This document shows positions 50,072 through 58,177 of a stretch of 64,000 bases of DNA, in pieces. A program made the translations under genes and the position numbers. Position 1 is the stretch's first letter, and each line of letters opens with the position of its first letter. Source of the stretch: Actinoplanes sandaracinus (GTDB lineage Bacteria > Actinomycetota > Actinomycetes > Mycobacteriales > Micromonosporaceae); the NCBI RefSeq assembly GCF_030009775.1, contig NZ_JASCTH010000028.1, positions 62,001 through 126,000 of the forward strand, in the 5' to 3' direction. The notes under the pieces were generated by a model. The model was not told the DNA's origin. It saw only the letters and a program-made list of their open reading frames with translations, and made no database searches.

Positions 50072-50581
50072 CTACTGCTGGGTCACTTGGAGGAGGTACT
50101 TGCGGTAATGCGAGGCGAACGGCTCGGAGCCGTCGCCGAGCGCCGCCATCAGCTGCCGGGACGCCGCGAAGGCGTGCTCCACCAGATCGTCCGGGTAACC
50201 GAACGCCACCCGGTGCACGGCGAACTCGTCCTCGTCACGCAGCTCCACCACGGCTGTCTCGCGGCGGCGGACCGCGTCCAGGTCGAGGTCGATGATGTGG
50301 ACCGTGTCACCTTCCCAGCGGGCCGGGGTGGTGATGTCGCAATACACCTCGCTGGTCCGCGGGGGCGGGTTGAACATGCCGGTCCACCACGCGTGATGCG
50401 GAATCAGCAGGACGAACGGGATCTGTTCGACAGACGGGCGGCCGTGGTAGACAGACGCGGTGCCACGGGTCACACCGACCCAGATGCCGAGGTCGTCCTC
50501 GGCCAGACGACGTGCCGGGTAATCGCGATGCGCCGAACCGTCGTACTTCGTGTAGATGACCCGGACCATCTCGCTCGGCAT
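50072..50581 (-). CDS. DUF402 domain protein
   Basis: 169-residue protein of the DUF402 (FomD-like) family: RVIYTKYDGSAHRDYPARRL, YHGRPSVEQIPFVLLIPHHA WWTGMFN in one block, VYCDITTPARWEGDTVHIID LDLDAVRRR in the next, with conserved Tyr, Asp and Glu residues that bind a metal in family members acting on nucleotides or their conjugates. ATG 50581 (MPSEMV) is preferred to the upstream ATG. Divergent from the helicase gene. Physiological substrate unknown. Confidence 0.8.
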   Translation of the reverse strand: MPSEMVRVIYTKYDGSAHRDYPARRLAEDDLGIWVGVTRGTASVYHGRPSVEQIPFVLLIPHHAWWTGMFNPPPRTSEVYCDITTPARWEGDTVHIIDLDLDAVRRRETAVVELRDEDEFAVHRVAFGYPDDLVEHAFAASRQLMAALGDGSEPFASHYRKYLLQVTQQ

Positions 50582-50637
50582 GGCTTGCACCCTAGCGGTG
50601 ACCCGGTTCTGTCGGTGGTGGCGGGTACGGTTCCTCC

Positions 50638-52647
50638 GTGCCCGCAGCTTCCAGGAAGAAAGCCACCGCAGAGCAGTTGCTCGCCGCCGCCGTCGGTGCG
50701 GTTCCCGGTGGGTCCGCCCGCCCAGGCCAGCAGGCCATGGTGGAGGCCATCGACAAGGCGATCAGGGACCGTGAGCACCTGCTCGTCCAGGCCGGCACGG
50801 GCACCGGGAAGAGCCTCGGATACCTCGCCCCCGCCCTGCTCGTCGACGGCCCCGTGGTGGTCTCCACCGCCACCCTGGCGCTGCAGAACCAGCTCGTGGC
50901 GCACGACCTGCCCCGGCTCGCCGAGGCGGTCCAGCCGGTCCTCGGGCGTAAACCCACCTTCGCCGTGCTCAAGGGCCGGCACCACTACCTCTGCGTGGCG
51001 AAACTCGAACACGCCGACGAGGACGGGCAGACCGACACTCTCTTCGACGCCGGGCCCGTCGCGCCCAAGGCCGGGCAGTGGCTGGGCGAGGCCGGCCGGC
51101 TCGGCAAGCAGATCCAGCGGGTCCAGGCCTGGGCGGCGAAAACGCAGACCGGCGACCGCGACGAGCTCGACCCCGGCGTCGAGGACCTCGCCTGGAAACA
51201 GGTGTCCATGCCGGCGCGCGACTGCGTCGGGGTGGCCCGCTGCCCCTACGGCGCCGACTGCTTCGCCGAGGCGTCCCGGGTTCGCGCCCGTGAGGCCGAC
51301 ATCGTCGTCACCAACCACAGCCTGCTCGCCGTCGACATGCTGGCCGACCGGCAGATCGTCCCGCCGCACAAGCTGCTGATCGTCGACGAGGCGCACGAGC
51401 TCGCCGACCGGGTCTCCTCCGCCGCGCAGGCCGAGATCACCCCCGAGGCCGTCGAGCGGGCCGGCCGCCGCTCCCGCACCGTCATCACCCCGGCCGCCGC
51501 CGAGGCGCTGGCCGAGGCCGCCGACGCGCTCACCGTCGGCCTCGCCGACCTGCCCGCCGGGCGGCTCACCGACGGCCTGCCCGAGCGGCTGCGCCTGGCC
51601 GTCACCATGCTGGAGTCGGCCACCCGGGCCGGTCTCAGCGCCATCGGCGAGATCAAGTCCGACGACTCCGACCCGGTCGGCAAGCAGCAGGCCAAGGCGG
51701 TCCTCGACGAGCTGTCCGACACCGCCCAGCGCCTGCTGGAAGAGGACGACCACGACGTCGCCTGGGTGGAGAAATCCGACCTCGGCAGCGGCCGGCGGGC
51801 CCTGGTGGTCGCGCCGCTCTCGGTCGCCGGCACCCTCGGCCAGAACCTGTACGCGGACCGCACCGTCGTGGTCACCTCGGCCACCCTGACCCTGGGCGGG
51901 CGGTTCGACACGGTCGCCCGGTCGCTCGGGCTGCCCGCGTCAGCCCCCGGGGCGGACGGGAGCGCCCCCGAGAAAGACGGCTGGACCTCGCTCGACGTCG
52001 GGTCGCCGTTCGACTATCCGAAACAGGGCATCCTCTACGTCGCGGCCCACCTGCCCCGCCCCGCCGCCTCCGGCCTGCCGGACGCGGCCGGAGCCGAACT
52101 GCTCCGGCTGGTCGAGGCGCTCGGCGGGCGGACCCTCGGGCTCTTCTCCTCCCGCAAGGCCGCGACACAGGCCGCCGAGTTGCTGCGGGCCAAGACCGAT
52201 CTGCCGATCCTTCTGCAGGGCGAGGAGACGCTGCCGATCCTGGTCCGCAAGTTCAAGGAGGACAAGGCGAGCTGCCTGTTCGGGGTGATGTCGCTCTGGC
52301 AGGGCGTGGACGTGCCCGGCGACGCCTGCCAGCTGGTCGTCATCGACCGCCTGCCGTTCCCCCGCCCCGACGAGCCGCTCGCCGCCGCCCGCGCGGCCTC
52401 GGTCGACGCGTCCGGCGGCTCGGGGTTCTCCGCGGTCAGCGTTCCGATCGCGGCGGTCCGCCTGGCACAGGGCGTCGGCCGGCTGATCCGCTCGACCGGC
52501 GACAAGGGCGTGGTCGCCGTCCTCGACTCCCGCCTGGAGACGGCCCGCGGTTACGGCGCCTTCCTGCGTAAGTCGCTGCCCCCCTTCTGGTACACGACCC
52601 GTCCCGACGTCGCCGAGGGCGCCCTGCGCCGCCTGGCCCAGAGCTGA
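50638..52647 (+). CDS. DinG/XPD-type ATP-dependent DNA helicase
   Basis: 669-residue superfamily 2 helicase for DNA repair. Walker A AGTGTGKS (~52-59), DEAH box IVDEAHELAD (~250-253) and C-terminal motif VIDRLPFPRPDEPL. Four cysteines for a [4Fe-4S] cluster: HHYLC, then DCVGVARCPYGADC. GVGRLIRSTGDKGVVAVLD is motif VI. GTG 50638 lies 6 nt after a TACGGT -10 box, a leaderless layout. 5'-3' polarity is expected from the family. The Nudix gene begins 17 bp after its stop. Confidence 0.9.
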   Translation: MPAASRKKATAEQLLAAAVGAVPGGSARPGQQAMVEAIDKAIRDREHLLVQAGTGTGKSLGYLAPALLVDGPVVVSTATLALQNQLVAHDLPRLAEAVQPVLGRKPTFAVLKGRHHYLCVAKLEHADEDGQTDTLFDAGPVAPKAGQWLGEAGRLGKQIQRVQAWAAKTQTGDRDELDPGVEDLAWKQVSMPARDCVGVARCPYGADCFAEASRVRAREADIVVTNHSLLAVDMLADRQIVPPHKLLIVDEAHELADRVSSAAQAEITPEAVERAGRRSRTVITPAAAEALAEAADALTVGLADLPAGRLTDGLPERLRLAVTMLESATRAGLSAIGEIKSDDSDPVGKQQAKAVLDELSDTAQRLLEEDDHDVAWVEKSDLGSGRRALVVAPLSVAGTLGQNLYADRTVVVTSATLTLGGRFDTVARSLGLPASAPGADGSAPEKDGWTSLDVGSPFDYPKQGILYVAAHLPRPAASGLPDAAGAELLRLVEALGGRTLGLFSSRKAATQAAELLRAKTDLPILLQGEETLPILVRKFKEDKASCLFGVMSLWQGVDVPGDACQLVVIDRLPFPRPDEPLAAARAASVDASGGSGFSAVSVPIAAVRLAQGVGRLIRSTGDKGVVAVLDSRLETARGYGAFLRKSLPPFWYTTRPDVAEGALRRLAQS

Positions 52648-52664
52648 GAGCTGAGGGGTTCGCT

Positions 52665-53117
52665 GTGCTCTTGATCGCGTGCACGTTCCTGGTGGATCGG
52701 GACGGAGCGTTGCTGTTGCAGTTGCGGGACGACAAGGCGCCGTTCTTTCCGAACGTGTGGGGTCTTCCGGGCGGTGCTGTGGAAGACGGCGAGACTCCCG
52801 AGGAGGGCGCCAGCCGGGAGCTATGGGAGGAGACCCGGCTGCGGCCTGACGGCGCCTTGCGGCTTTTCGCCCGGCAGGAGCTGCCCGAGCAGCGGCGGGT
52901 CAAGAACTATTTCTACGGGTCGACCTCGGCAAGGCAGGAGGACGTGGTTCTCGGCGAGGGCGCCGCGATGATCTTCGTGCCGGCAGCGGAGGTCCTGGGC
53001 CGGCCTTTCACTCCCGGAAGCGCCGAGATGATCGAGCGGTTTCTCGTCTCCCCGGAATATGCGTCCCTTGTCCGTTCTTCGAATGGTGAGACTCGTGGCC
53101 CTCGCCCCTATCCCTAG
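52665..53117 (+). CDS. Nudix hydrolase
   Basis: 150-residue single-domain Nudix protein with an intact box: GGAVEDGETPEEGASRELWE then ETRLRPDG, preceded by PNVWGLPGG. GTG 52665 with GAGGGG 8 nt upstream. It follows the helicase closely and could clean oxidised or unusual nucleotides, but no substrate specificity can be read from sequence. Confidence 0.85.
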   Translation: MLLIACTFLVDRDGALLLQLRDDKAPFFPNVWGLPGGAVEDGETPEEGASRELWEETRLRPDGALRLFARQELPEQRRVKNYFYGSTSARQEDVVLGEGAAMIFVPAAEVLGRPFTPGSAEMIERFLVSPEYASLVRSSNGETRGPRPYP

Positions 53118-53208
53118 TCGCTTGTAAGCTAGCTCCATGACAGGTGGAGATAGCAATTGCCCAGGCGTGACCAGTGCTTTCGCAGACGTTCCGGCATACG
53201 CTGGTCAC

Positions 53209-53478
53209 ATGCCCAGTGCTGAGAGCGAGGCATCACGCCACGCTCGGGAATTCGAGCCGGTGACTGTGGACCTCCAGCGTAAGGCGCTGTTCGTCGCACG
53301 CGCGGCGGCCGAAGCCAAAGGCGTCTCCCTCTCCGAGTGGTTGTCCCGAGTGGCCTGGGACAAGGCCATCGAAGAGGCTGCGGAGACAAGCGCGGAGCAA
53401 TACGACCTTCATCCCGACGAGCCGCCAGGCTGGGCGGAGGCGACCATGGATCGCATCTTCGGCCTGGATGCGGCGTGA
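53209..53478 (+). CDS. Antitoxin of a MazF/PemK-like pair
   Basis: 89-residue acidic protein: EPVTVDLQRKALFVARAAAE, then AKGVSLSEWLSRVAWDKAIE, an arrangement like ribbon-helix-helix DNA-binding antitoxins, followed by an acidic C-terminus (EAAETSAEQYDLHPDEPPGW) suited to toxin binding. ATG 53209 follows TACGCT (53198-53203) by 5 nt. Its stop overlaps the GTG of the toxin gene by 4 bp (GTGA), typical of toxin-antitoxin operons. Confidence 0.78.
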   Translation: MPSAESEASRHAREFEPVTVDLQRKALFVARAAAEAKGVSLSEWLSRVAWDKAIEEAAETSAEQYDLHPDEPPGWAEATMDRIFGLDAA

Positions 53479-53777
53479 GGCGCGGCGACGTCTGGACCGC
53501 GGTTCGCCTCGGTCATGAGCGCAGCGTCGTCATCGTCGGAAACGATGCGATCAACCACCGTCACGCAGGAGTGCTCGTCGTCCCGCTGTCGGACGTTCAC
53601 GAGCCTGACCTGACCATGCCGGCTGTAGCCGACAGCGGGGGAAAGCCGCTGGGGACGTTTCTCGCGCATCATGTCGGCCAGGTCGACAAGGCTTACCTCA
53701 CGTCGCGCACCGCGGTTCTTGCTCCCGCGAGTCAGGAAGACGTCGATATCGCGCTCCGGGCGGCGCTCGATCTTTGA
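53475..53777 (+). CDS. MazF/PemK-like mRNA interferase toxin
   Basis: 100-residue protein with the PemK/MazF beta-barrel pattern: VRRGDVWTAVRLGHERSVVI, then VGNDAINHRHAGVLVVPLSD. GDVW and the RSVVIVGND strand match the family, in which the toxin cleaves mRNA. GTG start overlaps the antitoxin stop by 4 bp. The motif K-x-RP is reduced to ERSVV. Likely a chromosomal stress or stabilisation module. Confidence 0.82.
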   Translation: MRRGDVWTAVRLGHERSVVIVGNDAINHRHAGVLVVPLSDVHEPDLTMPAVADSGGKPLGTFLAHHVGQVDKAYLTSRTAVLAPASQEDVDIALRAALDL

Positions 53778-53792
53778 GCGGTGCGTGTCACC

Positions 53793-54653
53793 ATGGCTGC
53801 CGTGACGGGGCCGGGGTATGGGTATCCGCCGCCGGTTCGGGATGGGCGGCGGCGTCGGTGGACGTGGGTCGCGGTTGCCGGCTGGGTCGTCGTGCTGATG
53901 GCCGGCGTGTTCTGGTCGGTGCGTCACGATCCGCCGACCGTTCCTGAGCAGCGTGACATCGGGCAGGCGCTGTCCGGGCTGCGTGCGGCGTCCGGTGCGG
54001 TGGTCGCGGCCGCTCAGGCGGAGCGGTGGGTGCTGCGTCTCGGTGAGCTGCGAGTCGACGACTGTGCGATCACCCCGGTGCGCGACGGGCAGGAAGCCAC
54101 CCGTGATGTGACGCTCTACGTGCCGGAAGGCGACGCCCGGGCCGCGCTCGACGCGATCGCCGACGGGCTGCCGGCTGACTACCGGGCCGGGGTGCTCGCC
54201 AGCCGTGGGGCCACCCTGCTGTCACTCTTCGCGGACGCGGGAGAGCACGTCGGGGTCGAGGCGGAGGCGCACGCCGCCGACCAGGTGCTGACCGTGCAGA
54301 TCTTCACCGGGTGCCGGCCGTCCGGGAGCGAGCTGGACCGGGCGGATCCGGCGGTCGGAGCGGTGCCGGCGCTTCTCGATGCCACTGTCGCCGGAATCGG
54401 GGCGGGCGGCGGCACGGGTGTGCCGGCGAGCCGGGCGGTCGTCTGCCCGGGCGGCGGGACGCTGTCGACCTTCGAGGCCGACGCGGGACCGGCCGGGCCG
54501 GAGAGTGGACCCCGCGGTGTCCCGGATGGGACAGAACCGGTGTGGGTGGAAGCGGGCGGCTGGGCGTACCGGGCCGGGTCCGAATCGGTCGTCGTCACCA
54601 GTGTGGGTGAGCGGTTGCGGGTGAGCGTGACCACAGGCTGCCGCGCGGGCTGA
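53793..54653 (+). CDS. Membrane-anchored exported protein, unknown function
   Basis: 286-residue protein: short Pro/Arg-rich cytoplasmic N-terminus (GYPPPVRDGRRRR), one membrane segment (WVAVAGWVVVLMAGVFWSV), then ~240 extracytoplasmic residues. Three Cys residues (DDCAITP, FTGCRPS, VVCPGGG) and a last Cys near the C-terminus (VTTGCRAG) could form two disulfides. It starts 16 bp after the toxin gene. ATG 53793 was chosen; GTG 53781 is an alternative. No family recognised. Confidence 0.65.
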   Translation: MAAVTGPGYGYPPPVRDGRRRRWTWVAVAGWVVVLMAGVFWSVRHDPPTVPEQRDIGQALSGLRAASGAVVAAAQAERWVLRLGELRVDDCAITPVRDGQEATRDVTLYVPEGDARAALDAIADGLPADYRAGVLASRGATLLSLFADAGEHVGVEAEAHAADQVLTVQIFTGCRPSGSELDRADPAVGAVPALLDATVAGIGAGGGTGVPASRAVVCPGGGTLSTFEADAGPAGPESGPRGVPDGTEPVWVEAGGWAYRAGSESVVVTSVGERLRVSVTTGCRAG

Positions 54654-54672
54654 GAGCCCGCCGTGAGACGCG

Positions 54673-55035
54673 TCAGTAGACGAGGGCCTGGGCTCCGTCG
54701 GACATGATCTCCTCCACGAAGACCGCGGCGCCGGCGATGCGGATGCCCGGGATGACGTCGTCGGGGCCGATGCCGCGGCGGCCCGCGCACTGGGTGCAGA
54801 GGGTGACCCGGCCGGCCTCCAACAGCACCGTGAGCAGGTCAGGCAGGGGCGCGGCGTGTGGCAGCCCGAACTCGGAGGCCCGGCCCGGCAGGGCGAACCA
54901 GGCGGATTCCCCGGTGAGCCAGAACGACACCTCGGCTCCGGCGGTGACGGCGGTGGCCGCCACGGTGAACGCCTGGGAACAGCGCTCCGGAGCGTCCGCT
55001 CCGGCGGTGGCCTTGACGACCAGCAAACGTGCCAT
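54673..55035 (-). CDS. DsrE-family sulfur-carrier-like protein
   Basis: 120-residue protein with a DsrE/F-type fold: ARLLVVKATAGADAPERCSQ, AFTVAATAVTAGAEVSFWLT, and the Cys-containing TLCTQCAGRRGIGPDDVIPG. DsrE proteins carry sulfur or bind small ligands; the two adjacent Cys (CTQC) are candidates for sulfur handling. ATG 55035 (MARLLV) is preferred to an upstream ATG four codons earlier. Convergent with the preceding gene and divergent from the small membrane peptide. Confidence 0.75.
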   Translation of the reverse strand: MARLLVVKATAGADAPERCSQAFTVAATAVTAGAEVSFWLTGESAWFALPGRASEFGLPHAAPLPDLLTVLLEAGRVTLCTQCAGRRGIGPDDVIPGIRIAGAAVFVEEIMSDGAQALVY

Positions 55036-55061
55036 ACCGGCCAGCATAAGATGGGCCGGTC

Positions 55062-55166
55062 ATGGTTACGGAGATCGGGTTCGTGAGCCTGCTGGTGGCC
55101 GCCCTGGGCGGGCTGGCCGGCGGGTTCGGCTATCTGGCATTGCGCATTTCGAGGGGACGCTGGTGA
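55062..55166 (+). CDS. 34-residue single-TM peptide coupled to nitrobindin
   Basis: MVTEIGFVSLLVAALGGLAG, then GFGYLALRISRGRW: one Gly-rich hydrophobic segment with a basic C-terminus. Too short for ordinary gene calls. TAAGAT (55047-55052) lies 9 nt before the ATG, and the stop overlaps the nitrobindin GTG by 4 bp (GTGA), so it leads that gene. Function unknown; a small membrane protein is likely. Confidence 0.65.
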   Translation: MVTEIGFVSLLVAALGGLAGGFGYLALRISRGRW

Positions 55167-55762
55167 GCAACGAGACGGAAAACCCATTGGGACCGCCGCC
55201 GTGGCTCAACGCGCCTCCGGTCGGCCCCTACCCCTATGAGGACACCCACGACCTGCGGTCCGGCCCGGACCTGCACCCGTCGCTGCTCGGCCTGCTGCCG
55301 TTCGTCGGGCTGTGGCGGGGCCGCGGCCAGGGTGGGTTCCCGAACGAGGACGACTACAACTTCGCGCAGGAGGTGCGGATCAGCCACGACGGCCGGTCCT
55401 TCCTGCGCTACGAGTCGCGGGCCTGGCTGCTCGACGACGAGTCGACGCCGATCGGGAAGGCGCTGGTCGAGTCCGGGTTCTGGCGGCCGGTGCTGGTCGA
55501 CGGCCGTCCGGGCGACGAGATGGAGGCGACGATGATCCGGCCGGACGGGGTGGCCGAGCTCTATCTGGGCAAGGCGGCCACGACCCGGCTGGAGATGGCG
55601 GCGGACGCGGTCGCCTACACGCCGTCGGGCCTGCCGGTGACCGGTGGGCACCGGCTCTTCGGGATCGTCGAGGGCGCGCTGCTCTACGCCCACGAGATCG
55701 CGGTCGACCAGAGCGGTCTCAAGCCGCACATGTCCGCGCGTCTGTTGCGCATCGGCGGCTGA
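55163..55762 (+). CDS. Nitrobindin-family haem-binding protein
   Basis: 199-residue protein of the nitrobindin/DUF1794 family, a 10-strand barrel binding ferric haem and handling NO or peroxynitrite. The motif LPFVGLWRGRGQGGFP is the family GxWxGxGxG; the C-terminal block includes LKPHMSARLLR with the His expected to bind haem iron. GTG 55163 overlaps the stop of the 34-residue membrane peptide. Antisense frames through this gene are shadows. Confidence 0.87.
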   Translation: MSNETENPLGPPPWLNAPPVGPYPYEDTHDLRSGPDLHPSLLGLLPFVGLWRGRGQGGFPNEDDYNFAQEVRISHDGRSFLRYESRAWLLDDESTPIGKALVESGFWRPVLVDGRPGDEMEATMIRPDGVAELYLGKAATTRLEMAADAVAYTPSGLPVTGGHRLFGIVEGALLYAHEIAVDQSGLKPHMSARLLRIGG

Positions 55763-55772
55763 CCGCGGTCGA

Positions 55773-56519
55773 TCAGTCGACCGGGAAACCCAGTAATTCC
55801 AGCAACCGGGGTGTCCAGGGCGAACGTGCCCGGGGCACCCCGTCCAGACTCGTCACCTCGGCGAGCCCGCGCAGTGACGAGGCCAGCCAGATCGCCTCGG
55901 CCGCGGCCAATTCGTCCAGTGTGACCATCCGCTCCGAGGCGCGCAGGCCCGCCGGCCCGGCGAGCGACAGCAGGTGCAGCGCGGTGATCCCGGGCAGGAT
56001 GCCGGCCTCGGCGGGCGAGACCGTGCACAGCTCGCCGCCCGCCAGCCAGACCACGGATGCGGTGGGCGCCTCCAGCACGTACCCCTCGGTGGAAAGCCAG
56101 ATCATGTCGTCGGCGCCCTGCCGCGCCGCCCAGCGGCGCGCGGCGAAATTGCTCGCGTAGGACAGCGACTTGGCCGCCGAGATCGACCACGGCGGACGCC
56201 GCCGGATCGAGACGCCGAGGTCGGCGCTGATCGTCCGCACCCCCTCCCGCCGCTCGCGGAGCAGCCCGTCGGGGATCGGGGAGACGGACATGTTCAGCAG
56301 GCCGCGGGTATAGATGATCCGCAGGGCCCCCGTGCTCTCGAAAACGCGGTTCCGCACGGGAGAGAGATCCGGCTCGGGAAGGCCGAGGATCGCGGCGGAC
56401 CGGACGAGCCGGGAAAGGTGCTGTTCGAGCAGCCACGGGCCGGACGGCCGGAGATCCACGGTCTCGAAGACGCCGTCGCCGAGAAGGTCGGCCGGTGTCA
56501 CCAGGATGCGCTCCGTCAC
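55773..56519 (-). CDS. Class IV aminotransferase / aminodeoxychorismate lyase-like
   Basis: 248-residue PLP enzyme of fold type IV. GDGVFETVDLRP is the N-terminal family motif; the PLP lysine is in ISAAKSLSYASNFAARRWAA; EAPTASVVWL and GITALHLLSL follow as in PabC and branched-chain aminotransferases. The short size and GDGVFET favour 4-amino-4-deoxychorismate lyase (folate synthesis); D-amino acid aminotransferase is an alternative. Divergent from the Fur gene with a 32-bp gap. Confidence 0.82.
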   Translation of the reverse strand: MTERILVTPADLLGDGVFETVDLRPSGPWLLEQHLSRLVRSAAILGLPEPDLSPVRNRVFESTGALRIIYTRGLLNMSVSPIPDGLLRERREGVRTISADLGVSIRRRPPWSISAAKSLSYASNFAARRWAARQGADDMIWLSTEGYVLEAPTASVVWLAGGELCTVSPAEAGILPGITALHLLSLAGPAGLRASERMVTLDELAAAEAIWLASSLRGLAEVTSLDGVPRARSPWTPRLLELLGFPVD

Positions 56520-56551
56520 CGTTGCGAATCTAGCGAACTATGCTTCGTCAC

Positions 56552-56974
56552 GTGTCCGCCACATCGCTAGCCGCCATGCTCCGCGAGCGGGGCCTGCGAC
56601 TCACTCCCCAGCGTCAGCTGATCCTCGAGGCGGTGCACGAACTCGGTCATGCGACCCCCGAGTCGGTGCACACCGCGGTCCGTGAGCGGGCCGCCGGCGT
56701 CAACATCACCACGGTCTACCGGACCCTGGAGCTGCTTGAGGAACTCGGCCTGGTCAACCACACCCATCTATCGCATGGCTCGCCGACCTATCACCCGGCG
56801 GGTGACGACCAGCACGTCCATCTGGTGTGCCGGTCGTGCGGTTCGATCGCCGAGGTGGACCCCGCGGTGATGGACCCGGTCACCGGCCTGCTCCTGCGCG
56901 AGCGGGACTTCCGGGTCGACGTGGGTCACGTCTCGCTGTTCGGCCTCTGCGGCGATTGCAAGGACACCCCGTGA
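56552..56974 (+). CDS. Fur-family metalloregulator
   Basis: 140-residue repressor. Winged helix: LRERGLRLTPQRQLILEAVH and ITTVYRTLELLEELGLV. Metal domain: GDDQHVHLVCRSCGSIAEVD and FGLCGDCKD, giving the two CxxC structural zinc pairs. The HVHLVC form and context do not distinguish Fur, Zur or Nur. GTG 56552 lies 7 nt after a TATGCT -10 (56539-56544), supporting a leaderless start; ATG 56540 overlaps that box. A 36-bp tandem repeat follows immediately. Confidence 0.87.
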   Translation: MSATSLAAMLRERGLRLTPQRQLILEAVHELGHATPESVHTAVRERAAGVNITTVYRTLELLEELGLVNHTHLSHGSPTYHPAGDDQHVHLVCRSCGSIAEVDPAVMDPVTGLLLRERDFRVDVGHVSLFGLCGDCKDTP

Positions 56975-57105
56975 GCCCCGGCGACCGGCTACTTCCGGGA
57001 GCCCCTGTGCGCCCCGGCGACCGGCTGTCGCCGGGAGCCCTCGCGGGCATCGGCGACCGGCTACTGCCAGGAGCCCTCGTGGGCACTGGCGACTATCAGG
57101 AGGCG
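56975..57105 (+). repeat. 36-bp tandem repeat, about 3.5 copies, in the fur-ygfZ gap
   Basis: Units at 56975-57010, 57011-57046 and 57047-57082 plus a partial one from 57083. Consensus GCCCCGGCGACCGGCT, then ACTGCCGGGAGCCC, then TCGTGG. Each unit contains a GGGAG/AGGAG run followed by GTG-like triplets, and the last partial unit supplies the AGGAGG ribosome binding site and GTG of ygfZ. The period is 12 codons, so one frame also stays open. It looks like a minisatellite grown from the ygfZ translation start. Confidence 0.85.
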
Positions 57106-57109
57106 TCCA

Positions 57110-58150
57110 GTGACCGTCGTCACGATTGAGGACCTGGAGCCGGGTTCGCCCGACGCCGGGGTGCCCGCCCACTTCGGCGACCCGATGCGTGAGCAGCGCC
57201 TGCTGGAGACCGGCGTCGGCCTGGTCGACCGGTCGAACCGTGCGGTGATCGCGGTTCCCGGCGTGGAACGGGCGAGCTGGCTGCACACGCTGACCACCCA
57301 GCACCTGTCCGGCCTGAGCGCCGGTGAGGGCAGTGAGCTGCTCGTCCTCTCACCCAACGGGCACATCGAGCAGCACGCCCTCATCGCCGAGGACGGGACG
57401 ACCGCGTGGCTCGACACCGAGCCGGGCGCGGGCGCGGGCCTGCTGCGGTACCTGGAGATGATGCGGTTCTTCACCCAGGTCGAGCCCCGGGACGCGAGTG
57501 CCGAGATGGCGGTCCTCTCGCTGGTCGGCCCGGGCGCGGCCGAGCTCTTCCCCGACCTCGCGGAACCCCGGGTGGGCGCGGTGCCGGGCGCCAAGTTCGC
57601 CGCCGGGTCGGTCCCTGCCCAGGCGACGAGCCGCTATGCCGTACGGGCCTTCGAAGGCGGCCTGGCCAGGCGGGTTCCGCTCGGGGTGGACCTGCTGGTG
57701 CCACGGTCCGATGCGCCGGCCGTGACCGAGCGGCTCGGCGTGGCACGGGCCGGGCTCTGGGCTTACGAGGCGATCCGGGTGGCCCGCCGGCTGCCACGGC
57801 TGGGCTGGGAGACCGACCACCGGACCCTGCCGGCCGAGGCCGGTTTCCTGGCCGCCGGCGTGCACCTGGACAAGGGCTGTTACCGGGGACAGGAGACGGT
57901 CGCCCGAGTGCATCACCTGGGCCGTCCGCCGCGCCGGCTGGTCCTGCTGCACCTGGACGGGGTGGCCACCGACCATCCGCCGGCTCAGGGCTCCGCGGTC
58001 GAGCTGGACGGCCGAGCCGTCGGCTTCGTCGGCACCGCCGTGCGCCACCACGAACTCGGCATGATCGCCCTGGCCGTGGTCAAGCGCAACGTCGCTGACG
58101 ACGCCCGGTTGAGCGTGGGGGAGTCGGCCGCCGCCATCGACCCTGAGTGA
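57110..58150 (+). CDS. ygfZ: YgfZ/GcvT-like folate-binding protein (Fe-S cluster assembly)
   Basis: 346-residue protein with the GcvT-like folate-binding fold. The family hallmark KGCYRGQETVARVHH is intact around residue 255, with the Cys in KGCYxGQE. VDRSNRAVIAVPGVERASWL and HTLTTQHLSGL form the N-terminal domain. YgfZ acts with tetrahydrofolate in maturing [4Fe-4S] enzymes. GTG 57110 with AGGAGG 6 nt upstream, at the end of the repeat array. Confidence 0.92.
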   Translation: MTVVTIEDLEPGSPDAGVPAHFGDPMREQRLLETGVGLVDRSNRAVIAVPGVERASWLHTLTTQHLSGLSAGEGSELLVLSPNGHIEQHALIAEDGTTAWLDTEPGAGAGLLRYLEMMRFFTQVEPRDASAEMAVLSLVGPGAAELFPDLAEPRVGAVPGAKFAAGSVPAQATSRYAVRAFEGGLARRVPLGVDLLVPRSDAPAVTERLGVARAGLWAYEAIRVARRLPRLGWETDHRTLPAEAGFLAAGVHLDKGCYRGQETVARVHHLGRPPRRLVLLHLDGVATDHPPAQGSAVELDGRAVGFVGTAVRHHELGMIALAVVKRNVADDARLSVGESAAAIDPE

Positions 58151-58177
58151 GTCGTTGCGCGTGGCAGGATGACCGGC

